Below are positions 1 through 7,779 of a stretch of 64,000 bases of DNA, piece after piece. Positions within the stretch are counted from its first letter, which is position 1. Every line of letters starts with the position of its first letter. The notes beneath the pieces were generated by a model. It saw only the letters and a list, made by a program, of their open reading frames with translations. It ran no database searches and was not told the origin of the DNA. Source of the DNA: Ilyomonas sp964249755 (GTDB taxonomy: Bacteria > Bacteroidota > Bacteroidia > Chitinophagales > Chitinophagaceae); the NCBI GenBank assembly GCA_964249755.1, contig CAXUDB010000002.1, positions 372,001-436,000 of the forward strand. The letters run 5' to 3'. A program made the translations under genes and the position numbers.

Positions 1-56
1 CTTATTCAAACTTCATTTACATCGTTATACAATCATTTAAGTATTAAAAACACATC

Positions 57-647
57 ATGGGAAAAGATACAAAATGGTCGGTTGACCAAACGCACAGCGA
101 GATTTATTTTAAGGTAAGGCATTTAATGATTTCCAGCGTTAAAGGTTATTTCAAAAGGTTCGATGCCAGCATTCATACAACAGGAAAAGATTTTACAACA
201 GCAGAAATTGATCTGTGGATTGATGCTGCTTCGATAAGCACCGGAGACTCAAACAGAGATGAGCATTTAATAAGTAAAGATTTTTTAGATGCGGCAGCTT
301 ACAAGCAAATCACATTTGTATCAAACACAATTGGTGAAGCAAATGAAGAAGGAAGCCGTGAGTTGTGGGGCGAATTAACTATAAAAGGTATTGCTCACAA
401 CGTAAAACTGAATGTAACTTTTGGAGGCATATTGATTGATCCGTGGGCGAACGAAAAAGCTGGGTTTACCATCAAAGGAACATTCAACAGGAGCGATTGG
501 GGTCTTGTATGGAATCAACTTTTAGAAGCCGGCGGCGTGATGGTTGGCGAAGAAGTAATCTTATCCTGCGAGCTGGAGCTTATCAATACAACAGACAAAG
601 AATCAACGTTAGAGATGGCACCTACTGCTTATGAAATAAGACTGTAA
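57..647 (+). CDS. YceI family protein
   Basis: YceI-type lipocalin-like beta barrel, a family that binds isoprenoid or other amphipathic ligands and is often stress induced. The opening WSVDQTHSEIYFKVRHLM and the later SGDSNRDEHLISKDFLDA and FNRSDWGL stretches are the family signature. At 196 aa the length is usual. I see no signal peptide, so unlike E. coli YceI this copy is probably cytoplasmic. It is the first gene of a same-strand stress/fermentation block, 86 bases ahead of a universal stress protein gene. The ligand cannot be told from sequence. Confidence 0.9.
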   Translation: MGKDTKWSVDQTHSEIYFKVRHLMISSVKGYFKRFDASIHTTGKDFTTAEIDLWIDAASISTGDSNRDEHLISKDFLDAAAYKQITFVSNTIGEANEEGSRELWGELTIKGIAHNVKLNVTFGGILIDPWANEKAGFTIKGTFNRSDWGLVWNQLLEAGGVMVGEEVILSCELELINTTDKESTLEMAPTAYEIRL

Positions 648-733
648 TTGGTTAACCATTTATGAAATAATGGATTGCCTTATAGAATCAGTCAGACATT
701 AGCCTTTACGTCTTTTCCTTAAAACTAAAGAAC

Positions 734-1609
734 ATGAAAACGATATTGATAGCAACTGATTTTTCTAAATCCGCCAGGCATGCTTCGATGTATGGAATAC
801 AACTTGCCAAAGCCATGAACGCAAACGTTATTTTGTTTACTGGGTATGATGTTCCTCATAACATAGCCGCTACAACTATGCAGGTATCGCACTACGATGT
901 GATGATACAAACGGAACAGAAACTTAGCGATGAGGCTGATGTAATTGCTGATGGTGCAAGGTCGGACATACACATCGTTTGTGAGGAAGGAAAAGCCGAA
1001 AAATCCATACTGGCAATAGCCAATGAAAAAGAAGCTAACCTTATTATTGTTGGAATGACCGGCGGCGGTAATAATTTAAAAAAGTTGTTTGGCAGCATTA
1101 CAACTTCACTCGTCAAAGATTCAAACATACCGGTACTTGTTATTTCAGAAAAGTCAGTTTTTTCTGAACCCAGAACCATCTTATATGCCAGCGATATTTT
1201 TTTAGACACAACCATTCAACCTATTGATCAAATACAATGGATCACTGATTTTTTTAAATCAAAACTCTGCGTTGTGCGCATCGTAAAAGATGATTACGAA
1301 AAATTATTGGAAGAAGTGAATGTGCCGCAAAGATTAAGAACCGAATTAAAAAATATCAGTACCACCTTTGAGTTTCCCGTAGATAAAAACATAAGCCATG
1401 GACTCAATGATTTCATCAAAACACAGCCGGTTGATATGCTGGTAATGAAGCCGCATAAACATGACTGGATAGAACGGTTGTTTATAAAAAGCGAAACAAA
1501 AGATATGGTCTTCCATAGTCATATTCCCATACTGGTTTTGCCGGAAACAACAGATAAAAAAAGCGAACTGAGCGCGATGCTGAGTGAAGAAAAAATAAGT
1601 GCAGTATAA
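734..1609 (+). CDS. Universal stress protein, tandem UspA domains
   Basis: Two UspA domains in one chain. The first (about 1-140) opens with KTILIATDFSKSARHA and carries the nucleotide-binding pattern G-x2-G-x9-G-S at about residues 107-121, so it should bind ATP. The second (about 145-275) is more divergent and ends in the family-like HSHIPILVLP; it lacks a clear glycine motif and may not bind nucleotide. Such tandem proteins are typical of Bacteroidota stress clusters. Role inferred: cytoplasmic adaptation to energy or redox stress along with the neighbouring alcohol dehydrogenase and phosphoketolase. Confidence 0.93.
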   Translation: MKTILIATDFSKSARHASMYGIQLAKAMNANVILFTGYDVPHNIAATTMQVSHYDVMIQTEQKLSDEADVIADGARSDIHIVCEEGKAEKSILAIANEKEANLIIVGMTGGGNNLKKLFGSITTSLVKDSNIPVLVISEKSVFSEPRTILYASDIFLDTTIQPIDQIQWITDFFKSKLCVVRIVKDDYEKLLEEVNVPQRLRTELKNISTTFEFPVDKNISHGLNDFIKTQPVDMLVMKPHKHDWIERLFIKSETKDMVFHSHIPILVLPETTDKKSELSAMLSEEKISAV

Positions 1610-1699
1610 TATAAGCATTAGCCACAGTATAACTGCGACGACGGGTTGATAAGTTTATAAGAACAGAAAAAACCATACCCCAACAAACAGAAATGCAAC

Positions 1700-2329
1700 A
1701 TGAACAAAGCAATCTATCAAGCTGGTTTTTGGTCAGCGATGATTGCATTTGTTGCTATGGTTTCCTTCGACATAGCTCAGCTATTACAGCTTATTCGTGT
1801 TCTCCATAATCCGGCTGATCAGGTTTCAATTTTTGGATTTTCTCTTTGCATTGTTGTATCATTTTTACTGGCTATGCTTGCCTTTCATTATTCAGTGCCG
1901 GCCGATAAGAAAATCTGGAGCCATGCGGCTCTTTTGTTTACAGTGATGTATGTAATATTCGTCACCGCTAATTATGTTGTTCAATTGGCAACCGTAATTC
2001 CAATAACGCTGAAAGGATCAGGCGAAGACTTTCGCATCCTTAATCAAGCTCCGCACTCACTTTTTTGGGACTTTGATGCCATCGGCTATATCTGCATGGG
2101 ATTCGCCACTTTATTTGCCGTGCCTGTATTTAAAAAACAAGGGTTTGAAAAGTGGGTTAAATATTGTTTCTTAATTCTTGTCCTTATTACTCCTTTGATC
2201 GCCTTTGTTTATTTCTATCCAAGCTCTTTCATTCAGTTACTTCTCCTTGGTATTCCCTGGTCAATTACGGCGCCGCTTTCAATGTTGCTACTTGCTCTGA
2301 TGTTTAAAAGGAAGCGACAAATAATATGA
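1700..2329 (+). CDS. Polytopic membrane protein of unknown function
   Basis: A 209-aa protein with about six hydrophobic spans, starting WSAMIAFVAMVSFDIAQLL and ending in a positively charged tail (FKRKRQII). I do not recognise the family. Only 13 bases separate it from the next gene, so the two are probably cotranscribed. Both sit inside the stress/fermentation block. Inner-membrane location is inferred from the hydrophobic pattern only. Confidence 0.75.
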   Translation: MNKAIYQAGFWSAMIAFVAMVSFDIAQLLQLIRVLHNPADQVSIFGFSLCIVVSFLLAMLAFHYSVPADKKIWSHAALLFTVMYVIFVTANYVVQLATVIPITLKGSGEDFRILNQAPHSLFWDFDAIGYICMGFATLFAVPVFKKQGFEKWVKYCFLILVLITPLIAFVYFYPSSFIQLLLLGIPWSITAPLSMLLLALMFKRKRQII

Positions 2330-2342
2330 AATTAAAAAGCTC

Positions 2343-3155
2343 ATGATCGTTACTATATCTTTTATCGGGCTTCTTGTTATCATATTCATTTTTGGAAGAA
2401 TCAACTTGTCCATCCAATTCAAAAAAGAAGTAAAAGCGCTTTTTGCACAATCAAAAAACAGATCCGGTAAAACATTTTACCTACTACAATTATCTGGTTT
2501 ACCGGAACCTGTGCAACGGTATTTTAAACACGTTTTAAAAGAAGGTCAGCCTTATATCAATTACGCAAGAATCAGGCATGACGGGCTGTTTAAAACAGCA
2601 TTGGATAAACCCTGGATAAATATAAAAGGCGAGCAATATGCAACAACAGAAAAGCCGGGTTTTATCTGGAAAGGGATTACTTCATTATTCATTGCCCGCG
2701 ACATGTATATCGCTGATAAAGGAAGGCTGGTTGTTTCGCTTTTCTCGTTGTATAATGTTGTAAATGCCAAAGGCGAAACCTATAACCAGGGAGAATTATT
2801 AAGATGGCTTGGTGAAAGCATTTTATATCCAACAAACCTATTGCCAAGTGAGAGATTACAATGGCTTCCTATTGATTCACAAATATCAAAACTGACGTTC
2901 AACTACAATGGACTTTTCTTATTTTTAATTATCACTTTTAATGAAATTGGCGAGATAACGCAGATGGAAACAAAGCGATATATGAATGAAAAAAAATTGG
3001 AAACCTGGGTGATAAAAGTGAGTGATTATAAAGAAACAAACAACATTGTTGTTCCCTTAGCTTTTGAAGTATTGTGGAGATTAGAAAAAGGAGATTTCAG
3101 CTACGCAAAGTTCAATATAACAGCCATAGAATACAATAATCCCCGCCTGTTTTAA
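2343..3155 (+). CDS. DUF6544-like protein
   Basis: One N-terminal membrane anchor (about residues 3-20) followed by a soluble domain. The segment LSGLPEPVQRYFKHVLKEG followed by RIRHDGLFKT, and later PGFIWKG, resemble the DUF6544 family. No function is established for that family. It lies 13 bases after a membrane protein gene and 283 bases before the alcohol dehydrogenase. The assignment is from remembered family pattern, not a search. Confidence 0.65.
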   Translation: MIVTISFIGLLVIIFIFGRINLSIQFKKEVKALFAQSKNRSGKTFYLLQLSGLPEPVQRYFKHVLKEGQPYINYARIRHDGLFKTALDKPWINIKGEQYATTEKPGFIWKGITSLFIARDMYIADKGRLVVSLFSLYNVVNAKGETYNQGELLRWLGESILYPTNLLPSERLQWLPIDSQISKLTFNYNGLFLFLIITFNEIGEITQMETKRYMNEKKLETWVIKVSDYKETNNIVVPLAFEVLWRLEKGDFSYAKFNITAIEYNNPRLF

Positions 3156-3254
3156 TACCCTTTCAGCCACTCATTTGCTCATTACAACCTGTAGACTATT
3201 TCACTATTTATTCTTACCCTTTAGTCTGCGCCCAATAAGTGAATTATGTAACAT

Positions 3255-3272
3255 TTACAGGTAATTGTGTAA
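3255..3272. promoter_or_regulatory. Dyad TTACA-N8-TGTAA upstream of alcohol dehydrogenase
   Basis: An 18-bp dyad, TTACA then eight bases then TGTAA, in the 283-base gap before the alcohol dehydrogenase. Its size and symmetry fit a dimeric regulator such as a Crp/Fnr-type protein, but the sequence is not a canonical Crp or Fnr box. A second short dyad, ACAAA-N6-TTTGT, follows at about 3289..3304. Inference only. Confidence 0.3.
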
Positions 3273-3439
3273 TGCTTTGCAGGTGCAACAAATTCACCTT
3301 TGTACTGTGAAAATTCCTGCAGATAAATGGATTAAATTTCTCATTAAATTCTATTAAAATGATAGCATATAAAGTGGAACCGAAAACGACGGAATTGCCG
3401 TTAAGCGATACACAAAAACTTATAAAGACAGATCCGCAA

Positions 3440-4480
3440 ATGAAAGCATTGGTTTATCATGGCGCAGGTAAAAAAGCTTGGGAAGAAAAACCAAAACCGA
3501 TATTACATGAGCCAACAGATGCCATTGTAAAAATCTTAAAAACAACTATCTGCGGAACCGATCTGCACATCATGAAAGGTGATGTGCCGGAGGTTACAAG
3601 CGGAAGAATTATCGGTCATGAAGGCGTTGGAGTAATAGAAAAAACCGGAAGCGCAGTCAGTAATTTTAAACAAGACGACCACGTGTTGATTTCCTGTATC
3701 ACCTCGTGTGGCAAATGCAATTATTGCAAGCGCGGCATGTATTCGCATTGCGAAAACGGTGGCTGGATATTGGGTCATTTAATTGATGGAACACAGGCAG
3801 AATATGTGCGGATTCCCTTTGCCGATACCAGTTTGTATCACATCCCCGAAGGTGCCGATGAAGAAGCACTCGTGATGCTCAGCGATATCTTGCCAACCGG
3901 TTTTGAATGTGGTGTGCTCAACGGAAAAGTGCAGCCCGGAAACACGGTCGTGATTGTAGGTTCAGGACCAATCGGGCTGGCTGCTTTATTGACCGCGCAG
4001 TTCTATTCACCTTCCGAAATTATCATGATTGATCCTGATGATAACCGCCTGGAAACGGCAACAAAATTTGGCGCCACACAGGTCATCAACAACAGTAAAG
4101 AAAATGCCATTGAAAGAGTAAAAGAACTCACCGGCAACATCGGCGCTGATACGGTAATTGAAGCAGTTGGCATACCGGCAACCTTTGAGCTATGTCAATC
4201 GCTGGTCGCACCCGGTGGCATCATTGCAAACGTTGGTGTGCATGGCAAAAGCGTAGAGCTTCACTTAGAAACTTTATGGTCAAAAAACATAACCATCACA
4301 ACACGCTTGGTTGATACCGTTACAACACCCATGTTGCTAAAAACAATCCAGTCAAAGAAGCTGAATTCCAAACTGCTGATCACACATCATTTCAAGCTTA
4401 ACGATATCATCAGTGCCTACGACACGTTTGAAAATGCAGCCAGAGAAAAAGCATTAAAAGTGATTTTGACAAATGAGTAA
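3440..4480 (+). CDS. Zinc-dependent alcohol dehydrogenase (MDR family)
   Basis: Medium-chain dehydrogenase/reductase oxidising or reducing alcohols with NAD(P)(H). The catalytic-zinc region CGTDLHIMKGD and GHEGVG is present. The structural zinc ligands are seen as C-x2-C-x2-C-x7-C in SCGKCNYCKRGMYSHC. The Rossmann glycine motif is VGSGPIGLAA. I start at the internal ATG at 3440 (MKALVYHGAGKKAW), which matches the usual family start and gives 346 aa; an upstream in-frame ATG at 3359 would add 27 residues. In this block it could recycle NADH by reducing acetaldehyde, but the substrate is not shown by sequence. Confidence 0.9.
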   Translation: MKALVYHGAGKKAWEEKPKPILHEPTDAIVKILKTTICGTDLHIMKGDVPEVTSGRIIGHEGVGVIEKTGSAVSNFKQDDHVLISCITSCGKCNYCKRGMYSHCENGGWILGHLIDGTQAEYVRIPFADTSLYHIPEGADEEALVMLSDILPTGFECGVLNGKVQPGNTVVIVGSGPIGLAALLTAQFYSPSEIIMIDPDDNRLETATKFGATQVINNSKENAIERVKELTGNIGADTVIEAVGIPATFELCQSLVAPGGIIANVGVHGKSVELHLETLWSKNITITTRLVDTVTTPMLLKTIQSKKLNSKLLITHHFKLNDIISAYDTFENAAREKALKVILTNE

Positions 4481-4532
4481 ACCGGTTGTTGATTTTACAA
4501 AATTTCTATGAAATAAACAAAAAAAATAAAGC

Positions 4533-5267
4533 ATGCAACGCAATAGTAAAAGTTTGCTTGGCTTCACGTTAGATGCTGCTGACGGTGAAATTGGAACTGT
4601 AAAGGATTTTTATTTCGATGACCAAAAATGGATCATCCGTTACTTGATAGTAAAAACAGGCAACTGGTTATCTGGCCGTGAGGTTTTGATCTCGCCGGTT
4701 GCTATCGCAAAGCAGTCGTATGATACGAGATCATTTCCTGTAAATCTTACCAAAGATCAGGTCAACAGCAGTCCTGATATTGATACTGATAAACCCATAT
4801 CGCGCCAGCACGAGCTTGCCTTATATGAACATTACGCCTGGAAGAAATACAGCGGTAGCAATGGCTTTTATACAGGTGATGTTTGGAATATTGCCTACCC
4901 AACTATTTCGATGGCTGATGAAAGATCACTAATCGAAGATGATGACATCAAAAGACATCAGAATGATGATCCGCACCTGAGAAGTATACAAGAAATTACC
5001 AGTTATCATGTTCATGCCTTAGATGGAAAAATCGGGCATGTAAACGATTTTATTATAGACGATAAAACCTGGCAGCTTCTCTTTTTTGTTGTGGATACAC
5101 ACAATTGGTTCGGCGGAAAGAAAGTGTTGATACCCGTCAGCAATGTGAAAGAAGTGCAATGGAATAACTCTGCCATAATATTAGACATCACTATGAGTGC
5201 AGTAAAAGACAGTAAAGAGGTTGATGAACCGGAATTTGTCTTTCCGGTAAACATTTTTGAATTGTAA
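4533..5267 (+). CDS. PRC-barrel domain protein, two barrels
   Basis: Two PRC-barrel-like repeats, about residues 5-75 and 145-215. Each has the pattern of a DG(E/K)IG turn, then DF(Y/I)(F/I)DD, W-x-(I/L) and a V(L/I)I strand: the first has DAADGEIGTVKDFYFDDQKW, the second DGKIGHVNDFIIDDKTW. PRC barrels mediate protein interactions in RNA maturation and photosynthetic reaction centres; tandem forms are common in bacterial stress regions. 17 bases separate it from the next small gene. Cytoplasmic; partner unknown. Confidence 0.85.
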   Translation: MQRNSKSLLGFTLDAADGEIGTVKDFYFDDQKWIIRYLIVKTGNWLSGREVLISPVAIAKQSYDTRSFPVNLTKDQVNSSPDIDTDKPISRQHELALYEHYAWKKYSGSNGFYTGDVWNIAYPTISMADERSLIEDDDIKRHQNDDPHLRSIQEITSYHVHALDGKIGHVNDFIIDDKTWQLLFFVVDTHNWFGGKKVLIPVSNVKEVQWNNSAIILDITMSAVKDSKEVDEPEFVFPVNIFEL

Positions 5268-5284
5268 AGAATTAATAACCAATT

Positions 5285-5446
5285 ATGAAAAAGAAAGAAG
5301 TGAAAGCCATCAGGCACAAACTGATTGTAGCTGTTGAAAAAGTGCTCACAAAAAACAATAAAGACCTGATTGTAAAAATCGAAAAAGATGTAAAGAAATC
5401 TATCAATTCTGTTTCAATAAAGAACAGAAAAAAGCTGGTTTTGTAA
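5285..5446 (+). CDS. Small lysine-rich protein, 53 aa
   Basis: A 53-codon ORF from ATG 5285 to TAA 5444-5446, beginning MKKKEVKAIRHKLIVAVEKV and ending KNRKKLVL. It is strongly basic, about one third lysine, with a regular spacing of hydrophobic residues suggesting one or two helices. It lies 17 bases after the PRC-barrel gene and 19 bases before the baeRF-like gene, in the same direction, which fits a cotranscribed small gene. No family recognised; it could bind nucleic acid or an acidic partner, but that is a guess. Confidence 0.55.
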   Translation: MKKKEVKAIRHKLIVAVEKVLTKNNKDLIVKIEKDVKKSINSVSIKNRKKLVL

Positions 5447-5465
5447 CGACTGAAAAAACATTTGT

Positions 5466-6518
5466 ATGATAATAAACAGAAGTAAAAACAAGCAGGTGCC
5501 ATCGCCCGAAGCAGCACCCGCAAGCTACCTGCCGGTTATCTCTATGTTTATGCCTTTTGAGCCTAAGATGTTTCGGGAAGCTGATCTTGCTTCTAAATTG
5601 GTCCGCTTATACCAACAGGCTGAACGGCTGGTAAACAACGATTTTTTTGTTGCCGGAAAGAAAGAAGTTTTGAATAGATTGAGTACGGTTATCAGCAATA
5701 TTAATTTCAGCACGCATAAAAGAAGTCTTGCCATTTATGTAACCACAGAAGCAGATAAAGTTTTTTATCTTGATATGCCACTTACCGAAATGGTAAGGGT
5801 TGGTCTATCCTATAGTATCCGTTCTCTTGTAGATTGTAAAATCGATGTGAAGTCGTTCCTTGTTCTGGCAATGGATGAATATTCATCAAGAATCTGTTTA
5901 TGTGAGAATGGAATATTCAGCACGGTCACAAACACTCATACGCATTCAAACGAACAAAGCGATGCAAGTAGTTTTTCCACAGAGGTTTTTCTGAAACAGG
6001 TTGACAGAGGATTGTCAGTGATTCTTTCGTCTTTCTCATGTCCATTGTTTGTAATCGGCACTGCGGAGATTTTAAATCAATATAAAGCGATTACAAAAAA
6101 CAAAAGCCGCATTTGCGAGATGATTCAGTGCGGTTCAGGTTGCCAGTCGGAGGAGCAAATAAAAGAAGTAATGCAGCCACATATAGCTGACTGGAATAAA
6201 GTGAAAAACAGGTTTCTTATTCAAACGCTTTACGAGGCATCATCAAATAAAAAATTAGCGGTTGGCGCCACCAATGTATTACGTGTTGCCAAACAAAAAA
6301 AAGGGGAATTGCTTATTGTAGAAAGAAGCTACACGTATCCCGTTATCATCGCTTACAACGATAAAATCGATCCTATAAAAAAAAACCCGCGAGGTGCAAA
6401 GTTTACCGATCTGTTGGATGAAGCCATTGAAGCAGTTCTGGAAAACGGGGGCGATGTAGAGTTTGTGCACAGGGAGTTTCTGGATAAGTTCATGCATGTA
6501 GCTTTACTACACAGGTAG
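5466..6518 (+). CDS. baeRF3-like protein (bacterial release-factor-like family)
   Basis: A 350-aa soluble protein. An opening strand with PVISMFMPFEP, a helical EA(D/E)-x-(A/L) segment, SLAIYVTTEADKVFYLDMPL, and SFLVLAMDEYSSRICLCENG follow the layout of the baeRF3 family, bacterial relatives of the archaeo-eukaryotic release factor eRF1 and Pelota. The C-terminal third has VGATNVLRVAKQKKGELLIV and GGDVEFV, the region equivalent to the eRF1 third domain. Family members are proposed to act on stalled ribosomes, and they often sit beside stress genes as here. No GGQ motif is visible. Assigned by pattern, moderately sure. Confidence 0.6.
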   Translation: MIINRSKNKQVPSPEAAPASYLPVISMFMPFEPKMFREADLASKLVRLYQQAERLVNNDFFVAGKKEVLNRLSTVISNINFSTHKRSLAIYVTTEADKVFYLDMPLTEMVRVGLSYSIRSLVDCKIDVKSFLVLAMDEYSSRICLCENGIFSTVTNTHTHSNEQSDASSFSTEVFLKQVDRGLSVILSSFSCPLFVIGTAEILNQYKAITKNKSRICEMIQCGSGCQSEEQIKEVMQPHIADWNKVKNRFLIQTLYEASSNKKLAVGATNVLRVAKQKKGELLIVERSYTYPVIIAYNDKIDPIKKNPRGAKFTDLLDEAIEAVLENGGDVEFVHREFLDKFMHVALLHR

Positions 6519-6526
6519 CTAAGAAG

Positions 6527-6609
6527 CTATCCGAAAAATAAGAAAGACTATGCTAAGCGTCCCCGCTTTACATCACTATTATATCGCCTCCGGCGATTTT
6601 TTCGGATAG
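6527..6609. repeat. Inverted-repeat element after the baeRF gene
   Basis: An arm CTATCCGAAAAAT (6527-6539) is repeated inverted as ATTTTTTCGGATAG (6596-6609, one extra T). Between the arms are two shorter hairpins, AAGCG-TCCC-CGCTT and one around GCCTCCGGC. It begins 9 bases after a stop codon, so it may serve as a terminator, but the arms and length also resemble a small palindromic mobile element. No gene is visible from 6519 to 7107 apart from the phosphoketolase remnant. Confidence 0.5.
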
Positions 6610-6787
6610 GCTCTAAGTTAGAATGATAAAGGGTGGCATCATAATATTTCTAAAATCTAAGCTTTATTTACAGCATCTGCTTGTTTTAGCTTCCATTACT
6701 GTAAGTATGCAGAACGACAATAACATTCTATCGAAAAACATAATAAGAATATGACGGAAGTGGAAATTATCAGTGACGTTGTTACGT

Positions 6788-6889
6788 TATCACCCGAATT
6801 ACTTATCTGTCGGTCAGATTTATTTGTACGACAACCCACTGCTAAAAGAGCCACTAAAATTAGAACACATAAAACCACGCTTTGTGTAA
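6788..6889 (+). pseudogene. Remnant of a second phosphoketolase gene
   Basis: In the frame of 6797, 28 codons read NYLSVGQIYLYDNPLL and on to LEHIKPR at 6880, matching residues 29-56 of the intact phosphoketolase at 7780 with only two amino-acid differences. Homology stops after that and the frame ends at TAA 6887-6889; no start codon or downstream domain remains. By hand, about 18 of 84 bases differ from the intact gene and nearly all changes are silent, so this came from a diverged functional homologue, not a fresh duplication. A 72-codon ORF at 6751..6969 crosses the remnant in another frame and is not considered real. Confidence 0.85.
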
Positions 6890-7107
6890 TGGGCTTAGGA
6901 ACGCTACGGCATTGTAATGCCGTTTGCAAGCTGGCATTATTGATACAGAAGCAAAAAGGCACCGGTTAGCTTTTTCATTTTTTCAAAAAGCGAATACCAG
7001 TAAGCAACAGCAACCTGACCTTATAAAAGACGGATAAAATGAGCAAAACGTAAATTGCGAACCGGTATCAACAAGATTGTTTTTATTATGAAATAAAAGT
7101 AGCAATT

Positions 7108-7683
7108 ATGGACAACAACATCATAGATCATGTAACATCTGATGAAGATGAATACTTGGAGAAGCTGCATAAAATTGTGGAACAAACGATAGCGGAAGAA
7201 GGTTTAATCATCAACAATTTACTGCATCCGCCGGATGATATCCTGTCGCGTGAACAAAGACTTTCCGATAAGGTTGCCCGTTTTGGTGGTAGCTGGAAGT
7301 TTATTATTCTATTCGGAATTATACTCTTTCTGTGGATTACTTATAACGTCTCTGTATTGAGCAGCAAAGCGTTTGATCCCTACCCATTTATACTTATGAA
7401 CCTCATTCTTTCCTGTATTGCTGCGTTACAGGCGCCCATTATTATGATGAGCCAGAACCGGCAGGAAGAAAAAGACAGGATGCGAAGTGAGAACGATTAT
7501 CTGATTAATTTAAAAGCAGAAATCGGCATTCGCAGTTTACACCAAAAAATGGATTTGCTATTGGGTGAGCAAATCAAAACACTGTATGAAATACAGGAAA
7601 AGCAGTTTACGCTGCTCCGGGAAATAAACGAAAAATTAGATAAAAAGGATCAGCCTGATTTAGCTGCTGTCAACAGCAAATAA
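7108..7683 (+). CDS. DUF1003 membrane protein
   Basis: A 191-aa protein with two transmembrane helices at about residues 66-84 and 95-113. The DUF1003 signature is clear: FGGSWKFII, FDPYPFILMNLILS, QAPIIMMSQNRQ, KDRMRSENDYLINLKAEI. The C-terminal part (about 140-180) is a probable coiled coil. Function unknown, though the family recurs near stress genes. It sits 96 bases ahead of the phosphoketolase in the same direction. Confidence 0.92.
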   Translation: MDNNIIDHVTSDEDEYLEKLHKIVEQTIAEEGLIINNLLHPPDDILSREQRLSDKVARFGGSWKFIILFGIILFLWITYNVSVLSSKAFDPYPFILMNLILSCIAALQAPIIMMSQNRQEEKDRMRSENDYLINLKAEIGIRSLHQKMDLLLGEQIKTLYEIQEKQFTLLREINEKLDKKDQPDLAAVNSK

Positions 7684-7696
7684 GCCGCTCCCAGTT

Positions 7697-7715
7697 TTGA
7701 TGTCAACTGTATCAA
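7697..7715. promoter_or_regulatory. Dyad TTGAT-N9-ATCAA ahead of phosphoketolase
   Basis: In the 96-base gap before the phosphoketolase start, TTGAT and ATCAA face each other across nine bases. The half sites equal those of an Fnr box, but the spacing is wider than the usual four bases, so identity as an Fnr site is doubtful. Listed as a candidate operator only. Confidence 0.2.
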
Positions 7716-7779
7716 CTCCGGGCTGTTTTACATAGCGAATAATAGTTGCAAAGTTTTTTATTATACCAACAATCAAATT

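Noticed and set aside
6751..6969. 72-aa ORF as a gene
   Set aside because: It crosses the phosphoketolase fossil in the wrong frame and has no recognisable domain.
7697..7715. Canonical Fnr box before phosphoketolase
   Set aside because: Half sites match but spacing is nine instead of four bases; kept only as a weak dyad.
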